Below are positions 25,025 to 33,380 of a DNA stretch of 42,945 nucleotides, in pieces. This DNA is from an uncultured Eubacteriales bacterium. Lineage in GTDB: Bacteria; Bacillota; Clostridia; Christensenellales; Aristaeellaceae. Numbering within the stretch: the stretch's first letter is position 1; each line of letters starts with the position of its first letter. The translations under genes were made by a program, and so were the position numbers. The stretch spans positions 1-42,945 of the forward strand of contig CADBVG010000037.1 of the NCBI GenBank assembly GCA_902798105.1. The letters run 5' to 3'. The notes beneath the pieces were generated by a model that ran no database searches, was not told the origin of the DNA, and worked only from the letters and a program-made list of their open reading frames with translations.

Positions 25025-25044
25025 TCCGGACGGAGCGTGATTCC

Positions 25045-25599
25045 ATGAACGTATACGATTTTGACAATACCATACTGCGGGGGGACAGCACCGCCCGCTT
25101 TTTTGCCTTCTGCCTGGGTCGCTATCCCCGCATGTGGCGGGACATCCCCGCCCAGGCGGTCAACGGGATGCTGTTTATGTTGCGCCTGCGCAAAAAGCAG
25201 GCATTCAAGCAGCGGATGCTTCACTTCCTGGCCCTCATCGGCGATGTGGATGCCGCCGTGGACGCCTTCTGGCAGAAAAACATGTCCCGGGTCAAGGCCT
25301 GGTATCCGCCCCGCCACCGGGACGACGACGTGGTGATCTCCGCCTCGCCGGAGTTTCTGGTTCGCCCGGCCTGCGCGAAGCTGGGTATCGGCTGCGTGAT
25401 GGGCTCGCCGGTGGACAAGCATACCGGCCACTTCTACGGCCCCAACTGCCACGGGCAGGAGAAGGTCAGGCGCTTCCACGCCCGGTTTCCCGGCGCACGG
25501 ATTGAAGAATTCTATTCCGATTCCCACTCCGACGACCCCCTGGCCGCCCTGGCGGAGCGGGCGTGCCTGGTGAAGGGGGAACGGCTGCTGCCGTGGTGA
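25045..25599 (+). CDS. HAD-IB phosphatase, phosphoserine-phosphatase-like
   Basis: A 184-residue cytosolic hydrolase with all HAD motifs: DFDNT (nucleophile Asp5, acid/base Asp7), SASPEF as motif II, a conserved Lys in GQEKVRRF and the metal-binding SDSHSDDP as motif IV. The helical cap between residues 20 and 85 fits subfamily IB, which hydrolyses small phosphomonoesters. The ribosome-binding site is weak (GGAGCG). The substrate is not identifiable. Confidence 0.88.
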   Translation: MNVYDFDNTILRGDSTARFFAFCLGRYPRMWRDIPAQAVNGMLFMLRLRKKQAFKQRMLHFLALIGDVDAAVDAFWQKNMSRVKAWYPPRHRDDDVVISASPEFLVRPACAKLGIGCVMGSPVDKHTGHFYGPNCHGQEKVRRFHARFPGARIEEFYSDSHSDDPLAALAERACLVKGERLLPW

Positions 25600-25614
25600 A
25601 GGGCGGACGAAACA

Positions 25615-25686
25615 AGATCCTTCGCTGCGCTCAGGATGACAGCCTTTCGGCTCGACCGGTATCATCCTGAGCGCAGCGAAGGATCT
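25615..25686. repeat. Dispersed palindrome, copy B
   Basis: AGATCCTTCGCTGCGCTCAG followed by GATGA is mirrored exactly at 25662-25686, giving a 25-bp perfect stem with a loop of about 22 nt. It is the cleanest of the three copies and sits just after the HAD gene. Confidence 0.85.
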
Positions 25687-25824
25687 GTATGACAGGGTTA
25701 AGGAAATACCGCATAATCGAGTGGTTCAGTAGCGGAGGGAATTTTAGTCGATTGCGAACTGCAAAAAACGAAGGTTACCTGGCGGGTAATCGAGATTAGA
25801 TGGCATACTATGGAGGTATAGACA

Positions 25825-26850
25825 ATGCGTTGGGATATCGGCATTGACCTGGGCACCCAGACCGCGCGCATGGCGGAGCTGAAGCACGGCCCGGTGCTCA
25901 GCGCCCCGGCGGCGCTGGCCTTCCGGGAGGGGAACCCCGCGCCCATCTGCGCCGGGGACATCGCCCGGCGGCTGATCGGCCGCACCTGCGAAGGCGTCAG
26001 CGTGGTGCATCCGCTGCGGGACGGCGTGCTGGAGAACAACCTGTACGCGGCCCGGATGTTCCAGTGGATGTTCAAGCGCTCCGAGGGCGTGAACACCCGG
26101 CGGCGCTTCGGCGCGATGATCACCTGCACGCCCTTCGCCCGGCCGGTACAGAAGGAGGCCATGCTGACCGCCGCCATCGACGCCGGGGCGGCGGAGGCCT
26201 TGCTGGTGCGCTCGGACGCCGCGGCGGCGGTGGGCGCGGGCCTGGACCTGAACAGCCCCGAGGCCAAGCTGCTGGTGGACGTGGGCGCGGGCAAGATCAC
26301 CGCCACGCTGTTCACCTTCGGGAGGGTGGCGGCCTTCGGCTACCTGCCCTACGGCCTGAATCGCATCGACGAGCGGGTGCGGCGGATACTGCGCAGCGAC
26401 TTCGGCTACCGCGTGGGGGTGCTGGCCTCGGAGGAGATCAAGAACACGCTGGGCACGGCCATGCCCGACAAGGCCCCGAAGGACGTGATCATGCACGCCA
26501 CCGGCATCAACCTGGCCAAGCGCATGCCCGTAAACTTCGATGTGGAGACCAAGCCGGTGCTGGACGCCTGCGAGGATGTGGTGGGGGAGCTGGCGCGGCT
26601 GGTGAACACCGTGGTGGACAGCGCCCCGGAGGAGCTTTCCGCCGACCTGACCGATGCCGGCGCGGTGCTGACCGGCGGCGGCGCAGTGATGACCGAGCTG
26701 GACCGCCGGATTGGCCAGGCGCTGGGCATCCCCTGCCGGGTGGCCGACGCTCCCGAGGGCTGCGCCATCCGCGGCCTGTACAGGATCATGGAGAACCCCG
26801 AGGCCTACGGGGCGATGTTTATGGAAAGGCAGAGCAGGCAGGTGTGGTAA
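25825..26850 (+). CDS. MreB-like actin-family ATPase
   Basis: A 341-residue protein with the actin-fold motifs of MreB: phosphate-1 DIGIDLGTQTARMA at the N-terminus, phosphate-2 LLVDVGAGKITATLF near 150, the connect segment VGVLASEEIKNTLGTA near 195 and the adenosine loop AVLTGGGAVMTELD near 290. It also retains VVHPLRDGVLENN. It is divergent from housekeeping MreB (for example GTQTAR in place of GTANTLVY) and is not followed by mreC/mreD, so it may be an Mbl/MreBH-like paralogue. TGGAGG precedes the ATG. Confidence 0.85.
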   Translation: MRWDIGIDLGTQTARMAELKHGPVLSAPAALAFREGNPAPICAGDIARRLIGRTCEGVSVVHPLRDGVLENNLYAARMFQWMFKRSEGVNTRRRFGAMITCTPFARPVQKEAMLTAAIDAGAAEALLVRSDAAAAVGAGLDLNSPEAKLLVDVGAGKITATLFTFGRVAAFGYLPYGLNRIDERVRRILRSDFGYRVGVLASEEIKNTLGTAMPDKAPKDVIMHATGINLAKRMPVNFDVETKPVLDACEDVVGELARLVNTVVDSAPEELSADLTDAGAVLTGGGAVMTELDRRIGQALGIPCRVADAPEGCAIRGLYRIMENPEAYGAMFMERQSRQVW

Positions 26851-26886
26851 ATTCTGATTTGTCGCAACGCGACAAATCAGAATTTA
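26848..26886. repeat. Perfect 18-bp palindrome between mreB-like and ygjP-like genes
   Basis: TAAATTCTGATTTGTCGC, loop AAC, then the exact complement. The element contains the MreB-like stop codon (TAA at 26848-26850). It ends just before the GGAGG of the next gene, so it could act as a transcript terminator or sequester the ribosome-binding site. It shares AAATTCTGA with the larger palindrome at 29029. Confidence 0.8.
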
Positions 26887-26899
26887 CGGAGGTATAATT

Positions 26900-27610
26900 A
26901 TGAAGCGTACCGTAGTCGCCGGCAACCGGCGCATTGAATACACCCTGATCCAGTCCTCCCGGCAGAACGTGCTGTTCCAGGCGCTGCCGGAGGCGGGGCT
27001 GCGGGTGTACGCGCCGAAGTACCTGCGCCTGCGGGACGTGGACGAAATGGTGCGCCAGCGCGCGGACCAGCTGCTGGAGATGCAGCGCCAGACCGAGGCG
27101 CGGCTGGATGCGGACCGCAGGGCTCACCCCGTTACCGACGGCAGTCCGATCCTGATCGAGGGGAAGCACTGTATACTGCGGCTGCGCCGGGGGCCCCGGC
27201 GCTCGGGCAGGCTGGTAGGTGAGGAATACCAGCTGACCCTGCCAAACCCGGACAGCGACCCCGACGTGCGGGCTGCCATACGCTCGACGCTGTCCACCGT
27301 GGCGCTGAAGCGCATCCGTGAGCGGTTGGATTACTTCGCGCCCAGACTTGGCGTGACCCCCGGCCGCGTCGCCATCCGGGAGCAGAAGAGCCGCTGGGGC
27401 AGCTGCTCCCGCAAGGGCAACCTCAACTTTAACTGGAAGCTGATCATGGCGCCTCCCCAGGCGCTGGACTACGTGGTGGTCCACGAGCTTTGCCATCTGC
27501 ACGAGTTCAACCACTCGCCCCGCTTTTGGGCGCTGGTGGAGGCCCAGATGCCGGACTACGAGGTCTGGAAAAAATGGCTGAAGACGCATACTGATGATAT
27601 GTATCTGTAA
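26900..27610 (+). CDS. YgjP-type (DUF45/WLM) zinc metallopeptidase
   Basis: A 236-residue soluble protein whose C-terminal half is the YgjP/SprT-like metallopeptidase domain. HELCH (195-199) with a downstream HSPRFW provides the zinc ligands and catalytic Glu, preceded by the family segment EQKSRWGSCSRKGNLNFNWK. The N-terminal half is a beta-rich region typical of the family. ACGGAGG precedes the ATG. The physiological substrate of the family is unknown. It precedes an aminopeptidase by 14 bp, so the two probably share a transcript. Confidence 0.85.
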   Translation: MKRTVVAGNRRIEYTLIQSSRQNVLFQALPEAGLRVYAPKYLRLRDVDEMVRQRADQLLEMQRQTEARLDADRRAHPVTDGSPILIEGKHCILRLRRGPRRSGRLVGEEYQLTLPNPDSDPDVRAAIRSTLSTVALKRIRERLDYFAPRLGVTPGRVAIREQKSRWGSCSRKGNLNFNWKLIMAPPQALDYVVVHELCHLHEFNHSPRFWALVEAQMPDYEVWKKWLKTHTDDMYL

Positions 27611-27624
27611 ATGGAGGGAAATAT

Positions 27625-29016
27625 ATGTACCGCAAGAACGCATGGGAGCAGTATTCCGCCGAGGAACGGGCGCGGCTTTCCGCCTTCTCTGACGCCTACC
27701 GGGCATTTTTGGACAACGCCAAGACCGAGCGTGAGGCCGCCGCGGAGGCGGAGCGCATCTGCCGGGCCGCGGGCTTTCGCAACCTGGACACGCTGATCAA
27801 GACCGGCGAGCCCCTGGGCCCGGGGGACAGGGTGTACCGCAAGTGGATGAAAAAGAGCTTCATGGCCTTCATCGTGGGTCGCCAGAGCATTGAGAAGGGC
27901 ATGAACATACTGGGCGCCCACATCGACTCCCCCCGCCTGGACGTGAAGCAAAACCCGTTGTTCGAGGACGAGGCCCTGGCCTACCTGGACACCCACTACT
28001 ACGGCGGCATCAAGAAGTACCAGTGGCTGGCCCTGCCCCTGGCGCTGCATGGCGTGATCGTGAAGCGGGATGGCGATACCGTGGAGGTGTCCATCGGCGA
28101 GGCGGACGACGACCCGGTGCTGTGCATCACCGACCTGCTGCCCCACCTGGCCCAGGAGCAGATGGGCAAGGTCGCGTCGAAGTTCGTGGACGGCGAGGCG
28201 CTGAACATACTGATCGGCAGCCAGCCCGAGGGCGGCGCGGACGGCGATTCGAAGAAGGACCCGGTGAAGCGGGCGGTGCTGTCCGTGCTGAAGCGGGACT
28301 GGGGCGTGGAAGAGGAGGACTTCATCTCCGCCGAGCTGGAGGTGGTGCCCGCGGGCCGCGCCCGGGACGCCGGCCTGGACCGCAGCATGATACTGGCCTA
28401 CGGCCACGACGACCGGGTGTGCGCCTATCCCAGCCTGATGGCCCTGGCCGATTTCGAGGACGTACCCGAGCATACCCTCTGCGCGGTGCTGGCGGACAAG
28501 GAGGAGATCGGCAGCGAGGGCGCTTCCGGCATGAATTCCCGATTCTTTGAAAACACCGTGGCCGAGCTGGCTGCGCTGATGGGCTACGAGGGCGATCTGG
28601 TCATGCGCCGGACGCTGCAAAACAGCCGCATGCTCTCCAGCGACGTCAGCGCCGGCTTCGACCCCACCTATGCCAGCGTATTTGAAAAGAAGAACGCCGC
28701 CATGCTGAACCAGGGCGTGTGCTTCAACAAGTACACCGGCTCCCGGGGCAAGAGCGGCGCCAGCGACGCCAACGCCGAGTATATGGCCGCCGTGCGCCGT
28801 GTGATGGACGAGGCGAACGTGTGCTGGCAGACCAGCGAGTTGGGCAAGGTGGATGTCGGCGGCGGCGGGACCATCGCCAAGTTCTGCGCCGAATACGCCA
28901 TGAACGTGATCGACTGCGGGGTGCCCGTGCTGTCCATGCACGCCCCTTGGGAGCTGGTCTCCAAGGCCGACCTGTGGGAGGCCTACAAGGGGTATTGCGC
29001 GTTCCTCAGGTATTGA
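27625..29016 (+). CDS. M18-family aminopeptidase
   Basis: A 463-residue cytosolic zinc aminopeptidase. Metal-binding and catalytic motifs are in place: GAHIDSPRLDVK near residue 98, DKEEIGSEGASGM near 291, and HAPWELVSKADLWEAYKGY at the C-terminus. The family removes N-terminal acidic or hydrophobic residues from peptides. The length is normal for the bacterial type. GGAGGG precedes the ATG. A very long palindrome follows immediately and should end the transcript. Confidence 0.92.
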   Translation: MYRKNAWEQYSAEERARLSAFSDAYRAFLDNAKTEREAAAEAERICRAAGFRNLDTLIKTGEPLGPGDRVYRKWMKKSFMAFIVGRQSIEKGMNILGAHIDSPRLDVKQNPLFEDEALAYLDTHYYGGIKKYQWLALPLALHGVIVKRDGDTVEVSIGEADDDPVLCITDLLPHLAQEQMGKVASKFVDGEALNILIGSQPEGGADGDSKKDPVKRAVLSVLKRDWGVEEEDFISAELEVVPAGRARDAGLDRSMILAYGHDDRVCAYPSLMALADFEDVPEHTLCAVLADKEEIGSEGASGMNSRFFENTVAELAALMGYEGDLVMRRTLQNSRMLSSDVSAGFDPTYASVFEKKNAAMLNQGVCFNKYTGSRGKSGASDANAEYMAAVRRVMDEANVCWQTSELGKVDVGGGGTIAKFCAEYAMNVIDCGVPVLSMHAPWELVSKADLWEAYKGYCAFLRY

Positions 29017-29028
29017 TGTATGGTAATT

Positions 29029-29096
29029 GTTCAGTCGCAGGCAAATTCTGAATTATCGAGTTGTTGCTCGATAATTCAGAATTTGCCCGACTGAAC
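29029..29096. repeat. Long imperfect palindrome after the aminopeptidase gene
   Basis: GTTCAGTC/GACTGAAC forms an outer arm and a 21-bp perfect inner arm (starting GGCAAATTCTGAATTATC) closes on a TTGTTG loop. No T run follows, so it may be a mobile or structural palindrome as much as a terminator. Confidence 0.75.
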
Positions 29097-29107
29097 AGGT
29101 GCAATGA

Positions 29108-29181
29108 AAAAAGATCCTTCACTCCGCTCAGGATGACTGCGTTATGCAATGTGCCATCCTGAGCAGAGCGAAGGATCTTTT
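29108..29181. repeat. Dispersed palindrome, copy C
   Basis: AAAAGATCCTTCACTCCGCTC then AGGATG is mirrored by CATCCTGAGCAGAGCGAAGGATCTTTT with two mismatches. It lies between the convergent aminopeptidase and diguanylate cyclase genes, and both strands end in T runs. Confidence 0.8.
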
Positions 29182-29196
29182 CAATCCCTTTGGGAA

Positions 29197-30357
29197 TTAT
29201 CGCTTGCCCTCGCCGGTCCTTGGCGGGCGGGCGCGCTTGATCTTGTAGAGCTCGCTGTCGGCGGCCTCGATCAGGGCATTGGCGTCCATGCCAGGGTGGT
29301 ATTCGCCCACGCCGATGCTGAAGGCTAGCGTGTAGGGCTTGTGGGATTCTTCGTTCAGGGCTTTCAGGTTCGTGTGGATGTTCTCCAGCAGGCGGTCGGC
29401 CTCCTGCTTGGTAGATTCGATTACCACGATGAACTCGTCGCCGCCGTAGCGGGCGATGTAGGGGCGGCGGCGGAAGTTGTCGCCGCAGGCCATCTTCAGG
29501 GCCTTCGAGGCCCGGATCAGCGCGTCGTCGCCCTCCAGGTGGCCGTAGGTATCGTTGATGGTCTTGAAGTAATCCAGGTCCATCATGAACAGGAACAGCT
29601 TTTCGGAGTGGTTGACGCACTTGTACTCCAGGAAGCTGAGCAGGTTCTGGCGGTTGTTCACCTGGGTCAGCTTGTCCATGGAGATCTGCTGGGTGGAGGT
29701 GCCCATGTACAGGCATAGCAGCTCAATGGTGATGGCCACGCTGATGATCGGGAAGCCCTCGCCCGCCTGGGTCAGCAGCCACGCGATCAGCAGGCACAGC
29801 GGGAAGGACGACACCAGGTGCATGTGGCTGCGCTTGATGGGGTCCGTTTCACTGCGGGAGTGGCTCAGCAGCCTGAAGCTGAAAAAAGCGGTGATCGCCA
29901 CCAGCAGGCCCATTTCCACCTGGAACAGCTTCCCGCGGATATAGCCGTTTTCGTTGATGACGAACAGGGCGTGGGTCCACAGGTTGCTGATGACCAGTAT
30001 TACCATCAGCGCCAGCGGTATGGCGGAGATCATGACCTTCTTGCGGGTGGTGAAAAGGTTGCCCCGGCACTCGGTGTCGGCATAGCCGCACCACGCGAAC
30101 ACGCCGCAGCACAGCATGATGTGGTAGACCGTCTTCAAAAACCACGCGGCATGGCGTGTGAGGAAAAACGGCGGAAATACGCGGGTGACCAGCGTAAACA
30201 GGAAGTTCGCGATAAAGCTGACCAAAAAGCCCACCAGTGCAAAGTGGAGCCAGCGCTCCGACGCGGAATTGGAGGAGCGCTGGTCCGACCAGTATTTGCA
30301 CAGCCAGACAATGATGATACAGAACAGGTATATCTCTGCGTACAGTATAGCTTCCAT
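29197..30357 (-). CDS. Membrane diguanylate cyclase (GGDEF)
   Basis: A 386-residue protein with about seven hydrophobic segments in residues 1-215 acting as a sensor, then a GGDEF domain. The catalytic RYGGDEF lies near 302-308, preceded by DLDYFKTINDTYGHLEGD with the metal- and GTP-binding residues. It should make c-di-GMP from two GTP. No RxxD inhibitory site is seen upstream of the motif, so product feedback may be absent. AAAGGA precedes the ATG. It is divergent from the pilus-like locus; c-di-GMP control of that locus is possible but not shown. Confidence 0.9.
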   Translation of the reverse strand: MEAILYAEIYLFCIIIVWLCKYWSDQRSSNSASERWLHFALVGFLVSFIANFLFTLVTRVFPPFFLTRHAAWFLKTVYHIMLCCGVFAWCGYADTECRGNLFTTRKKVMISAIPLALMVILVISNLWTHALFVINENGYIRGKLFQVEMGLLVAITAFFSFRLLSHSRSETDPIKRSHMHLVSSFPLCLLIAWLLTQAGEGFPIISVAITIELLCLYMGTSTQQISMDKLTQVNNRQNLLSFLEYKCVNHSEKLFLFMMDLDYFKTINDTYGHLEGDDALIRASKALKMACGDNFRRRPYIARYGGDEFIVVIESTKQEADRLLENIHTNLKALNEESHKPYTLAFSIGVGEYHPGMDANALIEAADSELYKIKRARPPRTGEGKR

Positions 30358-30390
30358 CTATGATCCTTTCAGCACTGTCGCTTCGGGTTA

Positions 30391-30413
30391 TAGGGGGCAA
30401 AGCCCCTTTTTTT
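30391..30413 (+). terminator. Orphan rightward terminator-like hairpin
   Basis: GGGGC/GCCCC with an AAA loop is followed by seven T residues. It points right but lies upstream of the minus-strand cyclase start, so it would end antisense or unannotated transcripts. An AT-rich tract without genes follows to 30553. Confidence 0.5.
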
Positions 30414-30553
30414 ACGATGTTATAATTAATTATACTACATAAACGCGGATTTGAAAATACGGTGGAAATGAATTCGGCAAATTTTACTGTAAACTCTATG
30501 TAAAAGCTAATACGTAACCTATACGTGTAACCGTTATTTTTTTACCAAGGCGT

Positions 30554-30581
30554 TGCATTGCAACCATCAACATGCTATAAT
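30554..30581 (+). promoter_or_regulatory. Promoter of the transglutaminase/pilus-like locus
   Basis: TTGCAT, 17 bp, TATAAT, about 33 bp before the start codon at 30615. Confidence 0.7.
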
Positions 30582-30614
30582 TTAAATTGCGAAATTATGA
30601 AAGGAATGAAAGCC

Positions 30615-31430
30615 ATGCGCTGTTCGTATTTGCTTCGTGTGGGATTTGTATTTGTCTTACTGACATTGCTGTTGGGAATAGGCATCGTTGCCCATGCCTC
30701 CTCGGAGGACGCGGTCTGGCCCGAGAGCTCGGGTACCGACGTTCAGACGGACGGCAAGCTGATCATCGATGCCAGCCACATGGACCAGGGCTATGTCATG
30801 TGCTGCGTGTCCGCACCGACGAACCACGGCCTGAAGATGCGCGTGACCTACAACGGCGCGCAGCTGACCTACGACCTGGACAACGCCGGCGACTACGAGG
30901 TCTTCCCGCTGCAGCTGGGCTCGGGCAAATACGAATTCGCCCTGTTCGAGAACGTGAAGGGGTCGAAGTACTCCGCCCAGGGCAAGGTGGTGCTGTCGGC
31001 GAAGCTGGCGGATGAGAACGCGGCCTTCCTGGTGCCGAACCAGTATGTGGATTACGTGCGCACCACCAACGCGGTGATTAAATCCGACGAGTTGGCCACC
31101 CAGGGCGACGTGTACAACGCCGTGCTGGATTTCATGAGGAGTGAGTTTTCCTATGATTTTGTGCGGGCCAAGACCATCCCCGCAGGCACGCTGCCGGAGA
31201 TCGACGAATGCTTCGACAAACGCGCCGGGGTCTGCCAGGACCTGTCGGCCATCATGGTATGCATGCTGCGGGTGCAGGGCATTCCGGCCAAGCTGATGAT
31301 CGGCTACGCTGACAAGTACTATCACGCCTGGACGGTGGCCGTGGTGGACGGCAAGGAGGTCTTCTGCGACCCCACCCACGAGATTGGCTGCATCGACGCG
31401 AAAAAGTACACGATCGAGCGATTCTACTGA
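30615..31430 (+). CDS. Exported transglutaminase-like cysteine protein
   Basis: A 271-residue protein with an N-terminal signal or anchor segment (about 8-30) and a C-terminal transglutaminase-like domain. The catalytic triad is visible: Cys207 in AGVCQDLS, His237 in YYHAW and Asp252 in FCDPTH. Such domains cleave or crosslink proteins at the cell surface. Residues 35-150 look like a beta-rich domain. Start choice: ATG 30615 has AAGGA 9 nt upstream; two earlier in-frame ATGs have no proper spacing. It precedes the GspF gene by 59 bp with no terminator, so co-transcription is likely. Confidence 0.85.
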   Translation: MRCSYLLRVGFVFVLLTLLLGIGIVAHASSEDAVWPESSGTDVQTDGKLIIDASHMDQGYVMCCVSAPTNHGLKMRVTYNGAQLTYDLDNAGDYEVFPLQLGSGKYEFALFENVKGSKYSAQGKVVLSAKLADENAAFLVPNQYVDYVRTTNAVIKSDELATQGDVYNAVLDFMRSEFSYDFVRAKTIPAGTLPEIDECFDKRAGVCQDLSAIMVCMLRVQGIPAKLMIGYADKYYHAWTVAVVDGKEVFCDPTHEIGCIDAKKYTIERFY

Positions 31431-31489
31431 TTTCTACTCCATTTACAATCAATCCAAACCAATACATACAGTAACGGGAGGTTTATCAC

Positions 31490-32539
31490 ATGGCCGGAAA
31501 GAAACGTGGGCTCGAATCTGCGGAGCTGTCCAGCTTCTGCAGCCAGGTAGCGCTGATCCTCAGCGCAGGTTTGCCGCTCTATGACGGCATGGAGACGCTG
31601 GCGGAGACGACCAGGGGCAGCGAGTACGCCGACCTGTACGAAAACGTCAGCAAGGCTGTCAACGAGACCGGATCGCTGTACCAGGCGCTCCAGCGCGACG
31701 ACCGCTGGCCCACCTACCTGGTGGAGATGACGGGCATCGGCGAACAGACCGGCCAGCTGGAGAGCGTAATGAACGACCTGTCGGAATACTACGCCCGCGA
31801 GGACCGCATCCGCTCCTCCGTGATCGGCGCCATCACCTATCCGCTGGTGTTGGGCGTCATGCTGGTGCTGATCATCGCCATCATGCTGTGGAAGGTGCTG
31901 CCTGTGTTCCAGCGGGTGCTCAACAGCATGGGCGCCGAGATGTCCGCCTCTGGCAGTACGCTGATGCGCCTGGGCTCCACCATCGGCTGGGTGGTGCTGG
32001 CCCTGGTGGCCGTGGTGGTGCTGGCCGTGGTGATTTGCGCCCTGCTGATGAAGACCAGCGCTCGGGACAGCGTGCTGAACTTCATCCGCAAGGTCTTCCC
32101 ACCGGTGCGCAACTTGAGCATGAAACTGGCTTCGAGCCGCGTGGCCAGCGTGCTTTCCATGATGCTGCACAGCGGCTTCCCCACCAACGAGGCCTTCCGC
32201 CTGCTGCCCTCCGTGCTGTCCGACGGCGAGGCCGCCGAAAAGGTGCAGGGCATCCGCAGGGACCTGGACAACGGCGCGGCCTTTGCCGACGCGATTTCCA
32301 ATTCCAAGCTGTTTGACCCGCTGCACGACCGCATGATCCGCATGGGCGTGGCCGCCGGCCGCGAGGACCAGGTGATGGCCAAGATCGCCGGCCTGTACGA
32401 AGAGCAGGTCGAGGAAGGCATCGACCGCCTGGTGGCCATCATCGAGCCCACCCTGATCGCCCTCCTGGCGGTGGTCATCGGCGCGGTGCTGCTGTCTGTG
32501 ATGCTGCCCATGGCCGGCATACTGTCCAGCATGCTTTGA
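31490..32539 (+). CDS. GspF/PilC-family inner-membrane platform protein
   Basis: A 349-residue polytopic protein with two T2SSF domains (about 10-135 and 215-340), each carrying the family pattern of helices and the GxPxxEA-like turn (LILSAGLPLYDGME; LHSGFPTNEAF). Membrane segments lie near 120, 170 and the C-terminus. In type II secretion and type IV pilus machines this protein sits in the membrane and couples ATPase to filament assembly. GGGAGG precedes the ATG. It heads the set of pilin-like genes, so it is likely their platform. Confidence 0.9.
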   Translation: MAGKKRGLESAELSSFCSQVALILSAGLPLYDGMETLAETTRGSEYADLYENVSKAVNETGSLYQALQRDDRWPTYLVEMTGIGEQTGQLESVMNDLSEYYAREDRIRSSVIGAITYPLVLGVMLVLIIAIMLWKVLPVFQRVLNSMGAEMSASGSTLMRLGSTIGWVVLALVAVVVLAVVICALLMKTSARDSVLNFIRKVFPPVRNLSMKLASSRVASVLSMMLHSGFPTNEAFRLLPSVLSDGEAAEKVQGIRRDLDNGAAFADAISNSKLFDPLHDRMIRMGVAAGREDQVMAKIAGLYEEQVEEGIDRLVAIIEPTLIALLAVVIGAVLLSVMLPMAGILSSML

Positions 32540-32577
32540 TGGGTTCACTCATAGCTGTTTAAGGAGGCGATGGGCGA

Positions 32578-32886
32578 ATGGCATACAAGCGGGAAATAGC
32601 GATCGTGCTTTTGATGATAGTGCTGCTGGGCGGCGTGTGGATGCTGGTCAACCGCGTGGGCAGCAGCAGCGGCGCGGCCCAGACGGAATTTGTCACCGAA
32701 GCCGTGCACAACGCTGCGCTGACCTGCTATGCGGTGGAGGGGGCCTACCCCACCGACCTGGAATATTTGCGCACCCACTACGGGCTGGCCTACGATCAGT
32801 CGAGATATTTGGTACGGTATGATTCCTTCGGCTCGAATCTGATGCCCGATATTTCTGTAACGGAAGTGGAGGCGAGCGATTCGTGA
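32578..32886 (+). CDS. Small pilin-like membrane protein 1
   Basis: A 102-residue protein: a five-residue head (AYKRE), a hydrophobic helix (about 7-25), then a soluble part with CYAVEGAYPTDLEYLRTHYG, a pattern seen in pseudopilins. The Glu right before the helix could be the Glu5 of a pilin, but there is no classical leader. AAGGAGG lies 9 nt before this ATG. The stop overlaps the next GTG. Confidence 0.65.
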   Translation: MAYKREIAIVLLMIVLLGGVWMLVNRVGSSSGAAQTEFVTEAVHNAALTCYAVEGAYPTDLEYLRTHYGLAYDQSRYLVRYDSFGSNLMPDISVTEVEASDS

Positions 32887-33368
32887 GCGGAAAACACAGG
32901 AAGGTACAGCACAGTATGCAGGGCGTATTTGTGTTCGTGTTGCTGGGGCTGTTTGCGGTGATGTCTACGCTGATGGTGCTTCTGGGCGCACAGATGTACC
33001 GCAATACGGTGGATCATTCCACCGCCAACAATGAAGACCGCGTGTTGAGCGCCTATGTGCGCAGCATGATCCGTGCCGAGGACACCAGCGGCGCCATGGA
33101 AATCGGCGAATACAACGGCGTGAAGACGCTGGCAATGCGGGAGGACTTGGACGGCGAGACCTACGTCACCTGGCTGTACTGCTACGATGGCAATATGTAC
33201 GAGTGGTTTACCAGCGACGACGGCGATTTCAGGCCCGAATCCGGCACGGCCATCTGCCCGGCGCAGAGCTTCGAGCCCAGCCTGGAAAACGGCTTGCTGA
33301 CGGTGAATATGACCAACGCCAAGGGCGTGCGGGAGACCGTGCAGGTGGCCCTGCGCTGTGCGCAATAG
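32883..33368 (+). CDS. Small pilin-like membrane protein 2 (DUF4860-like)
   Basis: A 161-residue protein starting at GTG, with four bases overlapping the preceding gene. A basic head (12 residues) leads into a hydrophobic helix (about 14-36, GVFVFVLLGLFAVMSTLMVL), followed by a soluble domain with DLDGETYVTWLYCYDG. The shape is that of a minor pilin, although no Glu5 is present. I associate it with DUF4860 from memory. Confidence 0.6.
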   Translation: MSGKHRKVQHSMQGVFVFVLLGLFAVMSTLMVLLGAQMYRNTVDHSTANNEDRVLSAYVRSMIRAEDTSGAMEIGEYNGVKTLAMREDLDGETYVTWLYCYDGNMYEWFTSDDGDFRPESGTAICPAQSFEPSLENGLLTVNMTNAKGVRETVQVALRCAQ

Positions 33369-33380
33369 AAGAGGTGCGAG

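Noticed and set aside
25825-27610. PilM-type actin homologue belonging to the pilus-like locus
   Set aside because: The motifs fit MreB better than PilM, and two peptidase genes, palindromes and an opposing cyclase gene separate it from the locus.
21191-29181. CRISPR or transposon ends formed by the AAGATCCTTC palindromes
   Set aside because: The copies are isolated, palindromic and enclose no transposase; a REP/MITE-like repeat explains them better.
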